A program made the position numbers and the translations under genes. Positions 52,685 to 61,723 of a stretch of DNA of 64,000 bases are shown in pieces. The stretch covers positions 124,001 to 188,000 of the forward strand of contig NZ_CABVOU010000014.1 of the NCBI RefSeq assembly GCF_902500215.1, written 5' to 3'. Position 1 is the stretch's first letter; each line of letters starts with the position of its first letter. Under the pieces are notes generated by a model. It searched no databases and was not told the origin of the DNA. It saw only the letters and a list, made by a program, of their open reading frames with translations. Source of the DNA: Halomonas lysinitropha. GTDB taxonomy: Bacteria; Pseudomonadota; Gammaproteobacteria; Pseudomonadales; Halomonadaceae.

Positions 52685-53584
52685 ATGAACCCTAGCATCC
52701 GACAGCTCGACGCCTTCGTCGCGGTGGCACAGTCGCGCAGCCTGGCCGAGGCCAGCGAGCGCATCCACCTCTCCCAGCCGGCTATCTCGATAGCCCTGCG
52801 TAAACTGGAGGAGACGGTGGGCGGTGCCCTGTTCTCGCGCAGCACCCGCCAGCTCACCCTCACCCCGGAGGGCGAAGCCTTCCTGCCGGTGGCAATCCGC
52901 CTGCTGCATGACTGGACCGATGCCTTCGAGGATCTTGACGAGCTGTTCTCGAAGAAGCGCGGCAAGGTCACGGTCGCGGCACTGCCTACCCTGGCCGCCG
53001 GCCTGCTGCCGGGCGTCATCGCCGCCTTCCACGCCCGCTATCCACGTATCAACTTTGCCCTGCACGACGTGCTCGCCGAGCAGGTGAACACGATGGTGCG
53101 CGAAGGGCGTGCCGACCTGGGGCTCTCGGTGCCGCCCATCGATTCCGAGGATCTCGCTTTCGAGCCGGTACTGGAGGATCGCTACGTGGCCGTCTGCCCA
53201 CTGGGTCACCCGCTGCTTGAACGACCCCAGGTCACCTGGCACCAACTGGCCGGCCATCCTTTCATCGGCATCAACCGGCTCTCCAGCTCGCGGCAGGATA
53301 TCGACCGCATCATGGCCGAGGTGGGTCAGCCACTCGATATCATCTGCGATGCCAGCCAGATCGCCACCGTGGGGCGCATGGTGGCGGCCGGGGTGGGCAT
53401 CAGCGTCCTGCCGAAGCTCAGCTTCCGCCAGATCGCCGGCCACGGCATCGACTACCGACCGCTGGAATCTCCCGACGTGAGTCGCCCCCTCGGCATCGTC
53501 CAGCGCCGCCGGCATGCTCTCTCCACCGCTGCGGTGGCCCTTCGCGAGATGATCATCGAAGCCGCCCGTATAACGGACGCCTGA
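52685..53584 (+). CDS. LysR-type regulator, divergent from the TAXI-TRAP operon
   Basis: A 299-residue LysR-type transcription factor. The winged helix-turn-helix is residues 1-62 (IRQLDAFVAVAQSRSLAEASERIHLSQPAISIALRKLEETVGGALFSRSTRQLTLT). It is followed by the periplasmic-binding-like effector domain (VAALPTLAAGLLPGVIAAFHARYP, LGLSVPP, AVCPLGHPLLER, GRMVAAGVGISVLPKL). Position suggests control of the TAXI-TRAP/AtuA operon in response to the imported acid. The ribosome site is weak. Confidence 0.9.
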   Translation: MNPSIRQLDAFVAVAQSRSLAEASERIHLSQPAISIALRKLEETVGGALFSRSTRQLTLTPEGEAFLPVAIRLLHDWTDAFEDLDELFSKKRGKVTVAALPTLAAGLLPGVIAAFHARYPRINFALHDVLAEQVNTMVREGRADLGLSVPPIDSEDLAFEPVLEDRYVAVCPLGHPLLERPQVTWHQLAGHPFIGINRLSSSRQDIDRIMAEVGQPLDIICDASQIATVGRMVAAGVGISVLPKLSFRQIAGHGIDYRPLESPDVSRPLGIVQRRRHALSTAAVALREMIIEAARITDA

Positions 53585-53810
53585 ACTAGTGCGTCTTGTG
53601 TGCGGGTCCGCTGAAGAGAGTCCAAGGTAAAACCTTGTTGCCTCACTGCCGGGTCCCCAATGATCGCTCAGATCGGTGTCCACCAATGCTGGGTAGGATC
53701 ACCCCAAGGCAGGGGCCACTTCCTGGTCATCGACTCAACTCTCCAGAGGGCAAAGATTGCTACGAAAGGATAAGAGCCAGGTACGGCGGAACCGAAGTAA
53801 TGACCGGACT
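53585..53810. other. Gene-free stretch after the LysR gene
   Basis: No frame with a convincing start or family was found. It ends at the terminator of the ben operon. I see no other structure in it. Confidence 0.5.
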
Positions 53811-53844
53811 AAAAGGGCCCGTGCTGCCAAAGCAGACACGGGCC
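53811..53844 (-). terminator. Terminator of the cat-ben operon
   Basis: Leftward stem GGCCCGTG / CACGGGCC with a 13-base loop that can extend the pairing (CTGC with GCAG), followed by CTTTT. It lies 55 bp after the benE stop. Confidence 0.88.
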
Positions 53845-53898
53845 AAGGAGGAAAAAAGTCATGCCAGCGCGCCGACGCCTGAGCGCCGGCGTTACCGG

Positions 53899-55158
53899 TC
53901 AGCCGGCACTCTTTGCCGGGAAGCGCTTGCGCAGGGCCTCGCGCTCCTGGGAGAAGTCGAAGTCCCGGAACTCAACCAGCATCGAGATCAGCGCCCCAAG
54001 GATCAGCGCCCAGAAGGAAGCACCGATGCCGAAGATCTGCAGACCCGACACCGCGATCAAGAAGGAGAACATCGCCCCTACCTCATGCTTGCCGGAGAAG
54101 GTGATATGCATCGCCGAGCTGATCACCCGCAGCAACGCCAGGCCTGCGATGATGGCGATGAAGTAGCTCGGCATCGCCTCGATCAGGCTGAACACGAAGC
54201 CGTAGAAGGGTGCGCAGACCACGAAGATGATACCGACGATCACCGCTGCCACCCAGCGCTTGTCATGGATTCCCGCTTCGGGGGAAGAGCAGATGCCGGT
54301 CATCGGCGCGGCGATGCAGGTGCTGTGGAGATTGAAGAAGGCCGACACCATGGTGCCGATGCCGCCGACGAAGGTGATGGCATTGGCCGGCGCCTCCTTG
54401 TAGCCCATGCCCTTGACCAGCCCAACGCCGGCGGGCGTTTCCATGCCCACCAAAATCAGTGCCAGCGGTAGGCCGTAGGCCAGGAAGGCGTCCATGGAGA
54501 AGGCCGGCACGATGAACTCGGGCATGCGGAAGGAGAACTCCACGCTTGAGAAGTCAGCCCCGGAGAGCGCCATGTAGAGCACGCCCATCACCAGAGTGGC
54601 CACCAGCGGAGGTATCCGACGCAGGAAGCGCGCCGAGAGGAAGAAGGCCAGGATCATCACCACCGCCGGTATCAGGGCGTTCTGCAGGGGCATCACCATG
54701 TTGGTGCCGAACTTGAGCAGCACGCCGGCCACCATGCCCATGACGATCGGCATGGGGATCAGTCGCATCACCAGGCTCATCCAGCCGGCCAGGGCCACCA
54801 CCACCGAGATGGCGCCCGCCATCAGCGTCGCCCCCAGGGCCTCGTTGAGCCCCACCACGGGGACGATGGCGGCGAACAGCAAGGCGCCGGGAATGGAGTT
54901 GGCCACCGGCAGGGGAAGACGGTAATAGGCCGGCAGGATCAGGCCGAACAGGCCGTTGATGAAGAGGTAGCTGATCACCCACAGCAGGGTGAAATCCTTG
55001 GGCAGCCCCGCCGCGGTGCCGGCGCTGATATGGATGATGCCGGCGCTGAGGCCGAAGATGCCGGCGACCACGCCGGCGCTGAGATTGTCGGCATTAAGGT
55101 CGCGCAGGAAGTCCCGCGGCGCTGACGCGAGGCCAGCGCCTTTCTCGAGGTGTCTCAT
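53899..55158 (-). CDS. benE: Benzoate/H+ symporter BenE
   Basis: A 419-residue inner-membrane transporter with 12 or so helices. The family wording is clear: LNADNLSAGVVAGIFGLSAGIIHISAGTAAG, YYRLPLPVANSIPGALLFAA, IVMGMVAGVLLKFGT, ILVGMETPAGVGLVKGMGY and GGIGTMVSAFFNLHSTCIAAPMTGICSS. It imports benzoate with protons. The ATG at 55158 has GGAG six bases before it. It is the last gene of the cat-ben operon, 98 bp after benD. Confidence 0.94.
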   Translation of the reverse strand: MRHLEKGAGLASAPRDFLRDLNADNLSAGVVAGIFGLSAGIIHISAGTAAGLPKDFTLLWVISYLFINGLFGLILPAYYRLPLPVANSIPGALLFAAIVPVVGLNEALGATLMAGAISVVVALAGWMSLVMRLIPMPIVMGMVAGVLLKFGTNMVMPLQNALIPAVVMILAFFLSARFLRRIPPLVATLVMGVLYMALSGADFSSVEFSFRMPEFIVPAFSMDAFLAYGLPLALILVGMETPAGVGLVKGMGYKEAPANAITFVGGIGTMVSAFFNLHSTCIAAPMTGICSSPEAGIHDKRWVAAVIVGIIFVVCAPFYGFVFSLIEAMPSYFIAIIAGLALLRVISSAMHITFSGKHEVGAMFSFLIAVSGLQIFGIGASFWALILGALISMLVEFRDFDFSQEREALRKRFPAKSAG

Positions 55159-55256
55159 TCTGTGCTCCAGGGGGCTTGTTGTCGTTGCTGTCGGAAGCCA
55201 CGGATGGTCAGGAGGCAAGGCGAGCCGGCGGCACGGAGGCCGCCCTGGCGCAGGAT

Positions 55257-56057
55257 TCAGCCCTGGTCGCCGCCGCCCACCGGCAGCACGCTGCCGGTGA
55301 TGTAGTTCGCCTCGTCAGAGGCCAGGAACAGGATCGGCGCAGCCATCTCGTCCAGGGTGCCGTAGCGTTTCATCAGGCAGCTCTGCTTGGTCTGATCGAT
55401 ATGCGCCTGGAACCAGGCTTGCTCCGTCTCGTTGCGAGGTTCCGGGGTACCGCGGGAGATCTTCCGCGGCGGCGCCTCAGTCCCGCCAATGCCGGCGGCC
55501 GTCACGCGTATACCGTGCTCGGCGTATTCGAAGGCCAGGGACTCGGTCAGCGCATTGACGCCACCCTTGGCCGCCGAGTACGGGATCCGGTGGATACCTC
55601 GGGTCGCCACCGAGGAGACGTTGACGATCACGCCTCCGCCTTGCGCCACCAGGGTCGGCAGCACCGCCCGGCAGCACCACAGGGTGGGCATCAGCGAGCG
55701 CTGAACCTCGGCGGCGATCTCGGCCTGAGTAAACTCGGTGAACGGCTTGAAGTTGATCGCGCCGCCCACGTTGTTGATCAGGATGTCGATCCGACCGAAG
55801 TGCTCCACCGTGCGGGCCATCACCTGCTCGGCCCCCTCCCAGGTCTCGAGGTCGGCTTGCAGGGCGATGGCGTCCACGCCCTGCTCGGCAAGCCCCGCCA
55901 CCACCTCATGGACGAGGTCGGCACGATCCACCAGGGCCAGGCGGGCACCTTCGGCGGCGGCCCGCTCGGCGACCCGCTGGCCGATGCCCTGGGCTGCGCC
56001 GGTGATCACCATCACCCGCCCCGTAAAACGTGAGCCGTCGAAGCGTTGTGACGTCAT
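55257..56057 (-). CDS. benD: cis-1,2-dihydroxybenzoate dehydrogenase BenD
   Basis: A 266-residue short-chain dehydrogenase that oxidises the benzoate cis-diol to catechol with loss of CO2, producing NADH. The cofactor loop is VITGAAQGIGQRVAERAAAEGA, followed by INNVGG. The catalytic Ser-Tyr-Lys triad is in NVSSVATRG and PYSAAKGGV. The start overlaps the benC stop by 4 bp (ATGA), which fixes it at 56057. Confidence 0.95.
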   Translation of the reverse strand: MTSQRFDGSRFTGRVMVITGAAQGIGQRVAERAAAEGARLALVDRADLVHEVVAGLAEQGVDAIALQADLETWEGAEQVMARTVEHFGRIDILINNVGGAINFKPFTEFTQAEIAAEVQRSLMPTLWCCRAVLPTLVAQGGGVIVNVSSVATRGIHRIPYSAAKGGVNALTESLAFEYAEHGIRVTAAGIGGTEAPPRKISRGTPEPRNETEQAWFQAHIDQTKQSCLMKRYGTLDEMAAPILFLASDEANYITGSVLPVGGGDQG

Positions 56058-57097
56058 GTCGCCTCTCCCGGTGCCTGGTTGGGGGTGAACTTCTCGTAGT
56101 GGAAGCTCTGCGGCACAATGCCTTCCTTGTCGAAGTGCTTGAGCACGGCATCGACCATCGGGGGCGGCCCGCACAGGTAGACGTCGATATCGCCGTCGTG
56201 CATCACCTCGGCATCCATGTGATGGGTCACATAGCCCTTGCGCGGATGCTCGCTTGTCTCATCCACCACCACGGTGGAGTAGGTGAAGTTCGGCAGCTCC
56301 GCCGCGAAATGCTCCAGGGCGTCGACCTTGACCAGGTGGTCGTCCTTGTTGACGCCGTAAATCAGATGAATCGGCTGCTCGGATGTCGTCCCTTCTGCCC
56401 GCTTCTGGACCAGCAATTCCAGCATGGAAAGGAAGGGGGCCAGGCCGGTACCACCGGCCAACATCAGCACCGGACGGGTGATCTCGCGCAGGTAAAAGCT
56501 GCCCATCGGACCGGTGAGAGCCAGCCGGTCACCAACCTCGGCGCGCTCGGTCAGATAGCCGCTCATCACCCCATTGGGGATATTGCGGATCAGAAAGGTC
56601 GCACGCCGTTCGCCAGGCTTCGAGCTGAAGGAATAGGAGCGGTGCTCCTCGGTGCCGGGCACATCGATATGGATGTACTGCCCCGGCAGGAAGGCCAACG
56701 CAGCCTCGTCGTCCAGGTCCACGCCCAGTTCGATGCTGTCCTCAGAAAGTTCCTCGACCACGGCCAGGGTGCCCTCAAGCCTGCCAACCTGGGTCTTGCA
56801 GAGTGTGGAATCCACCGGGATCTGGATAACGCAGTCCGAGGACGGCACCATCTGGCAGGTCAGCACCTGGCCTTCGGCGGCTTCCTCGTCGGAGAGCGCT
56901 TCCTCCAGATACTCGTCGCCCAAATCGAAGTCGCCCTGTTCACAGTGTCCCTTGCAGGTACCGCAGACGCCGTCGGAGCAGTCCATCGGCAGGTTGACCT
57001 TCTGCCGGTAGGCGGCGTCGAGGACCGTTTCCCCTTCCTTGCAGCCGATGAAACGGCTGACGCCATCCTCGAAGTTGAGGGCAATGGTATAGCTCAT
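56054..57097 (-). CDS. benC: Benzoate 1,2-dioxygenase reductase BenC
   Basis: A 347-residue electron-transfer component passing electrons from NADH to the oxygenase. An N-terminal plant-type [2Fe-2S] ferredoxin has Cys40, Cys45 and Cys48 (MDCSDGVCGTCKG) and a fourth Cys in VLTCQM. An FAD domain with RSYSFSSKPGE and an NAD domain with LMLAGGTGLAPFLSMLE and CGPPPMVDAV follow. Ferredoxin-FAD-NAD order is the BenC/XylZ arrangement. It is 24 bp after benB. Confidence 0.96.
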   Translation of the reverse strand: MSYTIALNFEDGVSRFIGCKEGETVLDAAYRQKVNLPMDCSDGVCGTCKGHCEQGDFDLGDEYLEEALSDEEAAEGQVLTCQMVPSSDCVIQIPVDSTLCKTQVGRLEGTLAVVEELSEDSIELGVDLDDEAALAFLPGQYIHIDVPGTEEHRSYSFSSKPGERRATFLIRNIPNGVMSGYLTERAEVGDRLALTGPMGSFYLREITRPVLMLAGGTGLAPFLSMLELLVQKRAEGTTSEQPIHLIYGVNKDDHLVKVDALEHFAAELPNFTYSTVVVDETSEHPRKGYVTHHMDAEVMHDGDIDVYLCGPPPMVDAVLKHFDKEGIVPQSFHYEKFTPNQAPGEAT

Positions 57098-57121
57098 GGT
57101 CGAATCTCCTCCCGCACCCGG

Positions 57122-57610
57122 TCAGATGTGATAGATGTCGATGACCTGGTGGATGTAGTCGTTGTTGAGTTGCACGACTTTTCTGGTGATCAGCGGCGTC
57201 TCTCCCGACACGTCCAGGGTGTAGAAGGCGCTGCCGAAGTAGCTGTCGGTCTTCTTGTAGCGATGGCTCAGGGTGTGCCAGTTGAAGCGCAGTTCCACCC
57301 GGTCACCGTCCTCCTCGAGGATTTCGAGGTTGGTGATCTGGTGGGTGGTGCGCGGCTCCGGCGTGCTCGCCCCGCTGCGCTCGGTCTTGATCCGGTAGAC
57401 CCGGTCCTCGAGCCCTTCGCGGTTCGGGTAGTAGATCAACGAGATCTCGGACTGCGGGTCGCGGGTCAGCTCGTCGTCGTCGTCCCAGGCCGGCATCCAG
57501 AACTCGGCGTCCTGGCGGTAGCACTCCAGCCATTCGTCCCACTGGCGGTCGTCGAGCAGGCGTGCCTCGCGGTACAGGAAGGCCTGGATAGCGTGATAGC
57601 TGATACTCAT
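57122..57610 (-). CDS. benB: Benzoate 1,2-dioxygenase small subunit BenB
   Basis: A 162-residue beta subunit of the terminal oxygenase, with the NTF2-like fold of the family. Typical text is AIQAFLYREARLLDDRQWDEWLECYRQDAEFWMPAWDDDDELTRDPQSEISLIYYPNREGLEDRVYRIKTERSGAS and the end TLDVSGETPLITRKVVQLNNDYIHQVIDIYHI. It builds the alpha3beta3 enzyme with BenA and lies 30 bp after it. Confidence 0.95.
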   Translation of the reverse strand: MSISYHAIQAFLYREARLLDDRQWDEWLECYRQDAEFWMPAWDDDDELTRDPQSEISLIYYPNREGLEDRVYRIKTERSGASTPEPRTTHQITNLEILEEDGDRVELRFNWHTLSHRYKKTDSYFGSAFYTLDVSGETPLITRKVVQLNNDYIHQVIDIYHI

Positions 57611-57640
57611 GTCTGTTCTCCCCTTCTCGGTCGGGCGCGC

Positions 57641-59020
57641 TTAGGCACTCTCGGTCGCACGTTCGGTGGCGATAAACTGGCTGCGTTCCTTGTCGATGGC
57701 GCGCAGCATCTCCTCGACCCAGTGCTGGTGGTGCAGCACGTAGAGGCCCTCGTCTTCCGGGGAGGCACCACTCATCAGCGGCTTCATGCCGATCGCCTGG
57801 GCGTTGTCGTCGGCGCCCTCGATCCACTGCTTGGCGCCGCGGGAGAGGTCGTTCCACTCGGCATTCGCGCCGTTGTAGCCGTCCTGGCAGGCGCGAAATT
57901 CCTCGAGGTCGTCCGGCGTGCCCATGCCCGAGACGTTGAAGAAGTCCTCGTACTGGCGGATGCGCACGCGGCGGTTCTCCGCGGACTCGCCCTTGGGGGC
58001 GAAGCAGTAGATGGTGACTTCGGTCTTGTCGACGGACAGCGGGCGCAGCACGCGGATCTGCGTGGAAAACTGGTCCATCAGGTAGACGTTGGGGTAGAGG
58101 CAGAGGTTGCGGGTCTGGTTGACGATGGAGTCGGCCCGGGCTTCGCCGAGTTCGGCTTCGATCTCGTCCTTGCGGGTGTAGACCGGGCGCACCTCGGGGT
58201 TGAGCAGCCGGGTCCACAGCATCATGTGGCCATTCTCGTAGGAGTAGAAGCCGCCCTGGCTCTTCGACCAGCCGTCGGCGTCCACCGCCTTGGTGCCGCC
58301 GGCGTCGTAGTTGCGACGCTCCATGGTCGAGGCGTAGTTCCAGTGCACGGAGCTGACGTGGTAGCCGTCGGCACCGTTCTCGGCCTGCAGCTTCCAGTTG
58401 CCGTTGTAGGTGTACGACGAGGTGCCGCGCAGGATCTCCAGGCCTTCCGGCGCCTGATCGACGATGTTGTCGATGACCTTCATCGTCTCGCCCAGGTACT
58501 CCTCGAGCGGCTGGACGTCATCGCTCAGGCTGCCGAACAGGAAGCCCTTGTAGTTGGCGAAGCGCGGCAGGCGCTTGAGGTCGTGGGAGCCTTCCTGCTT
58601 GAAGCCTTCCGGGTAGGCGCCGTTCTTCTCGTTCTTGGCCTTGAGCAGCGTGCCGTCGTTCTTGAAGGTCCAGCCGTGGAAGGGGCAGGTGAAGGTGCCC
58701 TTGTTGCCCTGCTTGCGACGGCACAGGGTGGCGCCACGGTGGGCGCAGGCGTTGATCAGGCCGTGCAGCTCGCCAGCCTTGTCGCGGGTGATGACCACCG
58801 GCTGGCGGCCCATGGTCACGGTGTAGTAGTCGCCCGGCTCGCTGATCTGGCTCTCGTGGGCCAGGAACAGCCAGTTGCCCTCGAAGATGTGTTTCATCTC
58901 CAGGTCGAAGAAGGCCGGGTCGGTGAACATGCTGCGGTGGCAGCGGAAGATGCCGTTGTCGACGTCGTCGACGACGGCGCCGCGGACGCGTTGTTCGAGT
59001 TGGTCAAGCTGGGTGGTCAT
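57641..59020 (-). CDS. benA: Benzoate 1,2-dioxygenase large subunit BenA
   Basis: A 459-residue ring-hydroxylating oxygenase subunit. The Rieske [2Fe-2S] site is Cys92-x-His94 (CAHRGATLC) and Cys112-x2-His115 (CPFHGW). The mononuclear iron ligands are in the segment [16 protein letters not shown], with the bridging Asp before the first His, and a distal Asp near DDLEEF. It adds O2 to benzoate to give the cis-diol. It begins 80 bp after catA in the same transcriptional direction, so benzoate and catechol steps are in one operon here. Confidence 0.96.
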   Translation of the reverse strand: MTTQLDQLEQRVRGAVVDDVDNGIFRCHRSMFTDPAFFDLEMKHIFEGNWLFLAHESQISEPGDYYTVTMGRQPVVITRDKAGELHGLINACAHRGATLCRRKQGNKGTFTCPFHGWTFKNDGTLLKAKNEKNGAYPEGFKQEGSHDLKRLPRFANYKGFLFGSLSDDVQPLEEYLGETMKVIDNIVDQAPEGLEILRGTSSYTYNGNWKLQAENGADGYHVSSVHWNYASTMERRNYDAGGTKAVDADGWSKSQGGFYSYENGHMMLWTRLLNPEVRPVYTRKDEIEAELGEARADSIVNQTRNLCLYPNVYLMDQFSTQIRVLRPLSVDKTEVTIYCFAPKGESAENRRVRIRQYEDFFNVSGMGTPDDLEEFRACQDGYNGANAEWNDLSRGAKQWIEGADDNAQAIGMKPLMSGASPEDEGLYVLHHQHWVEEMLRAIDKERSQFIATERATESA

Positions 59021-59100
59021 GATCCAGATCCTCGCGTTGTTGTCGTCTGGGTCCGGCGGGCCCAGAGGGTGCCCGCCGGCATCAAGGGATGGGGTGCCAT

Positions 59101-60075
59101 TCAGACCTTGGCGGTGCCGGCCAGCTGGCTGTGCTGGTCCTGCTCGTCTTCCTTGGCCCGCGGGCGGGCGTGGCGATGCTGTAGCTCGGGATCGTCGGTC
59201 CTGGCCAGCTCGACGTCGAACACCACCGCGGAGAAGGGACCGTCCATGCCGCGGTTGGCGATCTCATCCGGGTCCTCGATGCGTTCAGCCGGCACCACCA
59301 GCTCCTCGCGGGTGGCAAAGGCGAAGTCGTCGAAGGTGTAGGGGTCGCCGGCCAAATTGATCTGGGTGGTCAGGTGCTTGTGGCCCGGGGCGGAGATGAA
59401 GTAGTGGATGTGCGCCGGGCGCTGGCCGTGACGGCCGAGCAGGTCGAGTACCTGCTGGGTCGGGCTGTCCGGCGGGCAGCCGTAGCCGGAGGGGATGATG
59501 CTGCGCGCGGTGTAGCGCCCTTCACTATCGGTAAAGATGGTGCGGCGCAGGTTGTAATCCGACTGTGTCGGGTCGAAGAAGGAGTAGCCGCCCTTGGAGT
59601 TGGCGTGCCAGATCTCGACCTTGGCGCCGGCGACGGGGTTGCCGTCGACGTCGCGCACCTGGCCGGTCAGCCACATGGCCTCGCCGTCCTGGTCCTGACC
59701 GTCGTCCATGCGCGCGAAGCCCTCGGCCTCCGGGGCACCGGCCACATAGAGCGGGCCCTCGATGGTGCGTGGGGTACCACCGGTCAGGCCGCGCTCGCGA
59801 TCGGCGGCGTCCATGCGAAGATCCAGGTAGTGGTCGAAGCCCAGCCCCGGGGCCAGCAGGCCGAACTGGGTGCCGTTGCCCAGCGCGTTGAGTACGCTGA
59901 CGGCGGACCAGAACTCTTCGGCGCTGACGTCATAGTCATCCATCAGGCGGAAGAGGTCGGAAAGCAGGCGGTGCATGATCTGCTTGGCGCGCTCGTTGCC
60001 ACCGGCCTGGTCGAAGCCGGCGACGGTGTTCAGGAAGTCCTGAACCTCGGGAGTGTCGAATATCTTCACGGTCAT
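59101..60075 (-). CDS. catA: Catechol 1,2-dioxygenase CatA
   Basis: A 324-residue intradiol dioxygenase cleaving catechol to cis,cis-muconate using non-haem Fe(III). The iron ligands fall in the expected places: Tyr in [14 protein letters not shown], Tyr in [15 protein letters not shown] and two His in [14 protein letters not shown]. The N-terminal helical dimer domain (about residues 1-90) is present. The C-terminus is somewhat extended and charged ([17 protein letters not shown]). Genes catC and catB lie upstream, benA downstream. Confidence 0.96.
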   Translation of the reverse strand: MTVKIFDTPEVQDFLNTVAGFDQAGGNERAKQIMHRLLSDLFRLMDDYDVSAEEFWSAVSVLNALGNGTQFGLLAPGLGFDHYLDLRMDAADRERGLTGGTPRTIEGPLYVAGAPEAEGFARMDDGQDQDGEAMWLTGQVRDVDGNPVAGAKVEIWHANSKGGYSFFDPTQSDYNLRRTIFTDSEGRYTARSIIPSGYGCPPDSPTQQVLDLLGRHGQRPAHIHYFISAPGHKHLTTQINLAGDPYTFDDFAFATREELVVPAERIEDPDEIANRGMDGPFSAVVFDVELARTDDPELQHRHARPRAKEDEQDQHSQLAGTAKV

Positions 60076-60141
60076 GGTCTTGTCCTCATTCTTTCTCTGG
60101 TGAAGTCCCGTGAACGGGAACTGGCGTGCTTCATCCGTGAC

Positions 60142-60432
60142 TCAGGCGTCGTCCTCGCGGATGGAGGACGGGTGGCGACACAGCGGCTTGACGCTGATCT
60201 CCATGTAGGGAAAGAGCGGCAGGTTGCTGACCAGCTCCTGCAGCTCGGCGTTATCCTCGACGTCGAAGATGCTGACATTCGAGTAGCTGCCAGCCACGCG
60301 CCACAGGTGGCGCCATTTTCCGGAGCGCTGCAGCTCCTGTGCGTAGGCCTTCTCGTTCGCCTTGATCTCGGCAGCCTGTTCGGCCGGCATGGACGGCGGC
60401 AGCTTGACGGTCATTTCCACTTGAAACAGCAT
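60142..60432 (-). CDS. catC: Muconolactone delta-isomerase CatC
   Basis: A 96-residue protein with the CatC pattern MLFQVEMTVKLPPSMPAEQAAEIKANEKAYAQELQRSGKWRHLWRVAGSYSNVSIFDVEDNAELQELVSNLPLFPYMEISVKPLCRHPS in full length. It isomerises (+)-muconolactone to 3-oxoadipate enol-lactone and forms a decamer in known cases. The ATG at 60432 has GAGGAGGAG just upstream. It lies between catB and catA. Confidence 0.95.
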   Translation of the reverse strand: MLFQVEMTVKLPPSMPAEQAAEIKANEKAYAQELQRSGKWRHLWRVAGSYSNVSIFDVEDNAELQELVSNLPLFPYMEISVKPLCRHPSSIREDDA

Positions 60433-60500
60433 GACGTTCTCCTCCTCTTTACTCGGGACTTGCCCGATAACGACTGACTTGCGTGCCTTACTTGCGTGCA

Positions 60501-61619
60501 TTACTTGCGCGCATAGTGCGCCAGCTTGTCCTCATCCAGGATGATGCCGAGCCCCGCCCCCTGGGGCAGGTCGACACCGAACTCGTGGTAGTTCAGCGGC
60601 TCGGCGACGATGTCGTCCTTGAGCAGCAGGGGACCGAACATTTCGGTGCCCCAGGCCATCTCGGGCAGGGTCGCCCAGGCGTGAAGGGAGGCCGCGGTAC
60701 CGATGGAGCCCTCGAGCAGGGTGCCGCCGTAGAGGCCGACACCGGCGGCCTTGGCCAGGTGGGCCAGTTCGAGCGCCCCCTGCAGGCCACCGGACTTGGC
60801 GATCTTCAGGGCGAAGGCACCGCTGAAGCCGCCGCACACCAGGTCGAGCCCGTCGCGGGCGTCCTGCACCGCCTCGTCGGCCAGCATCGGCACCTCGAAG
60901 CGCTGCGACAGGCGGATCAGGCCGGCCTGCTCGCGGGCCGGGATGGCCTGCTCGATCAGCGCGATGCCGGCGTCCTGCAGGGCCTGGATACCGCGAACAG
61001 CGGTAGACTCGTCCCAGGCCTGGTTGACGTCGACCCGGACGCTTGCCCGGTCGCCCAGTGCCTCCTTGATCGCGGCCACGTGACGCACGTCCTGGTCCAC
61101 CGGGTTGGCGCCAATCTTCAGCTTGAAGTCGCAATGGCTACGCTGCTCCAGACGCAGCAATGCCTCGTCGATGTCCTTGTCGGTATTCCCGCTGGCCAGG
61201 GTCCAGAGCACCGGCAGCCGAGAATGGCAAGTGCCGCCCAGCAACTCGGCCACGGACAGGCCCAGGCGCTTGCCCTGGGCGTCCAGCAGGGCGGTTTCCA
61301 GCGCTGACTTGGCAATGGCATTCCCCCGGGCATGGTGGTTCATGCGGGCACGCAGCACATTGATGTTGTTCGAGGGCTGGCCGATCAGCAGCGGTGCCAG
61401 GTAGGTATCGATGTTGCGCTTGATGCTCTCGGGACTCTCGGGGCCGTAGGCCAGTCCGCCGATGGTGGTCCCCTCGCCGAGGCCCTCGACTCCATCGGAG
61501 TGACGCATGCGTACGATCACCATCGTCTGGCAGGCCATGGTGGTCATGGAGAGCTTGTGGGGACGGATGGTCGGCAGGTCGACCAGCAGCGTCTCGATGG
61601 TTTCGATAACCGATGACAT
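60501..61619 (-). CDS. catB: Muconate cycloisomerase CatB
   Basis: A 372-residue enolase-superfamily enzyme that lactonises cis,cis-muconate to muconolactone, needing Mn2+. The catalytic Lys pair is in CDFKLKIGANP, metal ligands in VRVDVNQAW, LIEQAIPA and MLADEAVQ, and the second Lys in FALKIAKSGG. It is the first gene of the leftward catBCA-benABCDE operon and is divergent from catR. The ATG at 61619 has GGAG five bases before it; the region upstream in frame is the promoter. Confidence 0.95.
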   Translation of the reverse strand: MSSVIETIETLLVDLPTIRPHKLSMTTMACQTMVIVRMRHSDGVEGLGEGTTIGGLAYGPESPESIKRNIDTYLAPLLIGQPSNNINVLRARMNHHARGNAIAKSALETALLDAQGKRLGLSVAELLGGTCHSRLPVLWTLASGNTDKDIDEALLRLEQRSHCDFKLKIGANPVDQDVRHVAAIKEALGDRASVRVDVNQAWDESTAVRGIQALQDAGIALIEQAIPAREQAGLIRLSQRFEVPMLADEAVQDARDGLDLVCGGFSGAFALKIAKSGGLQGALELAHLAKAAGVGLYGGTLLEGSIGTAASLHAWATLPEMAWGTEMFGPLLLKDDIVAEPLNYHEFGVDLPQGAGLGIILDEDKLAHYARK

Positions 61620-61678
61620 TGGGGCTCCAGGGGTTGGCAATCGGGTAATTGGTGGGAAGTCTGATTGCTCCTGGCAAT

Positions 61679-61722
61679 CCCAACCAATATTGTTTGGGTG
61701 CCCTGCCATACCCTGGAGGTAT
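61679..61722. promoter_or_regulatory. CatR control sites between catB and catR
   Basis: Two dyads. ATAC-N7-GTAT at 61708-61722 equals the consensus reported for CatM/BenM-type regulators and overlaps the catR ribosome site. A 20-bp near-perfect palindrome with CAATATTG at its centre (61679-61698) lies about 20 bp closer to catB. The pair fits a LysR recognition site plus an activation site for catB, with autorepression of catR. Confidence 0.65.
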
Positions 61723-61723
61723 C

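Noticed and set aside
56030-59341. An 1103-codon open frame on the + strand opposite benCBA and catA
   Set aside because: Shadow of four well-recognised genes on the other strand; its translation is low-complexity His/Val/Leu-rich text with no family pattern.
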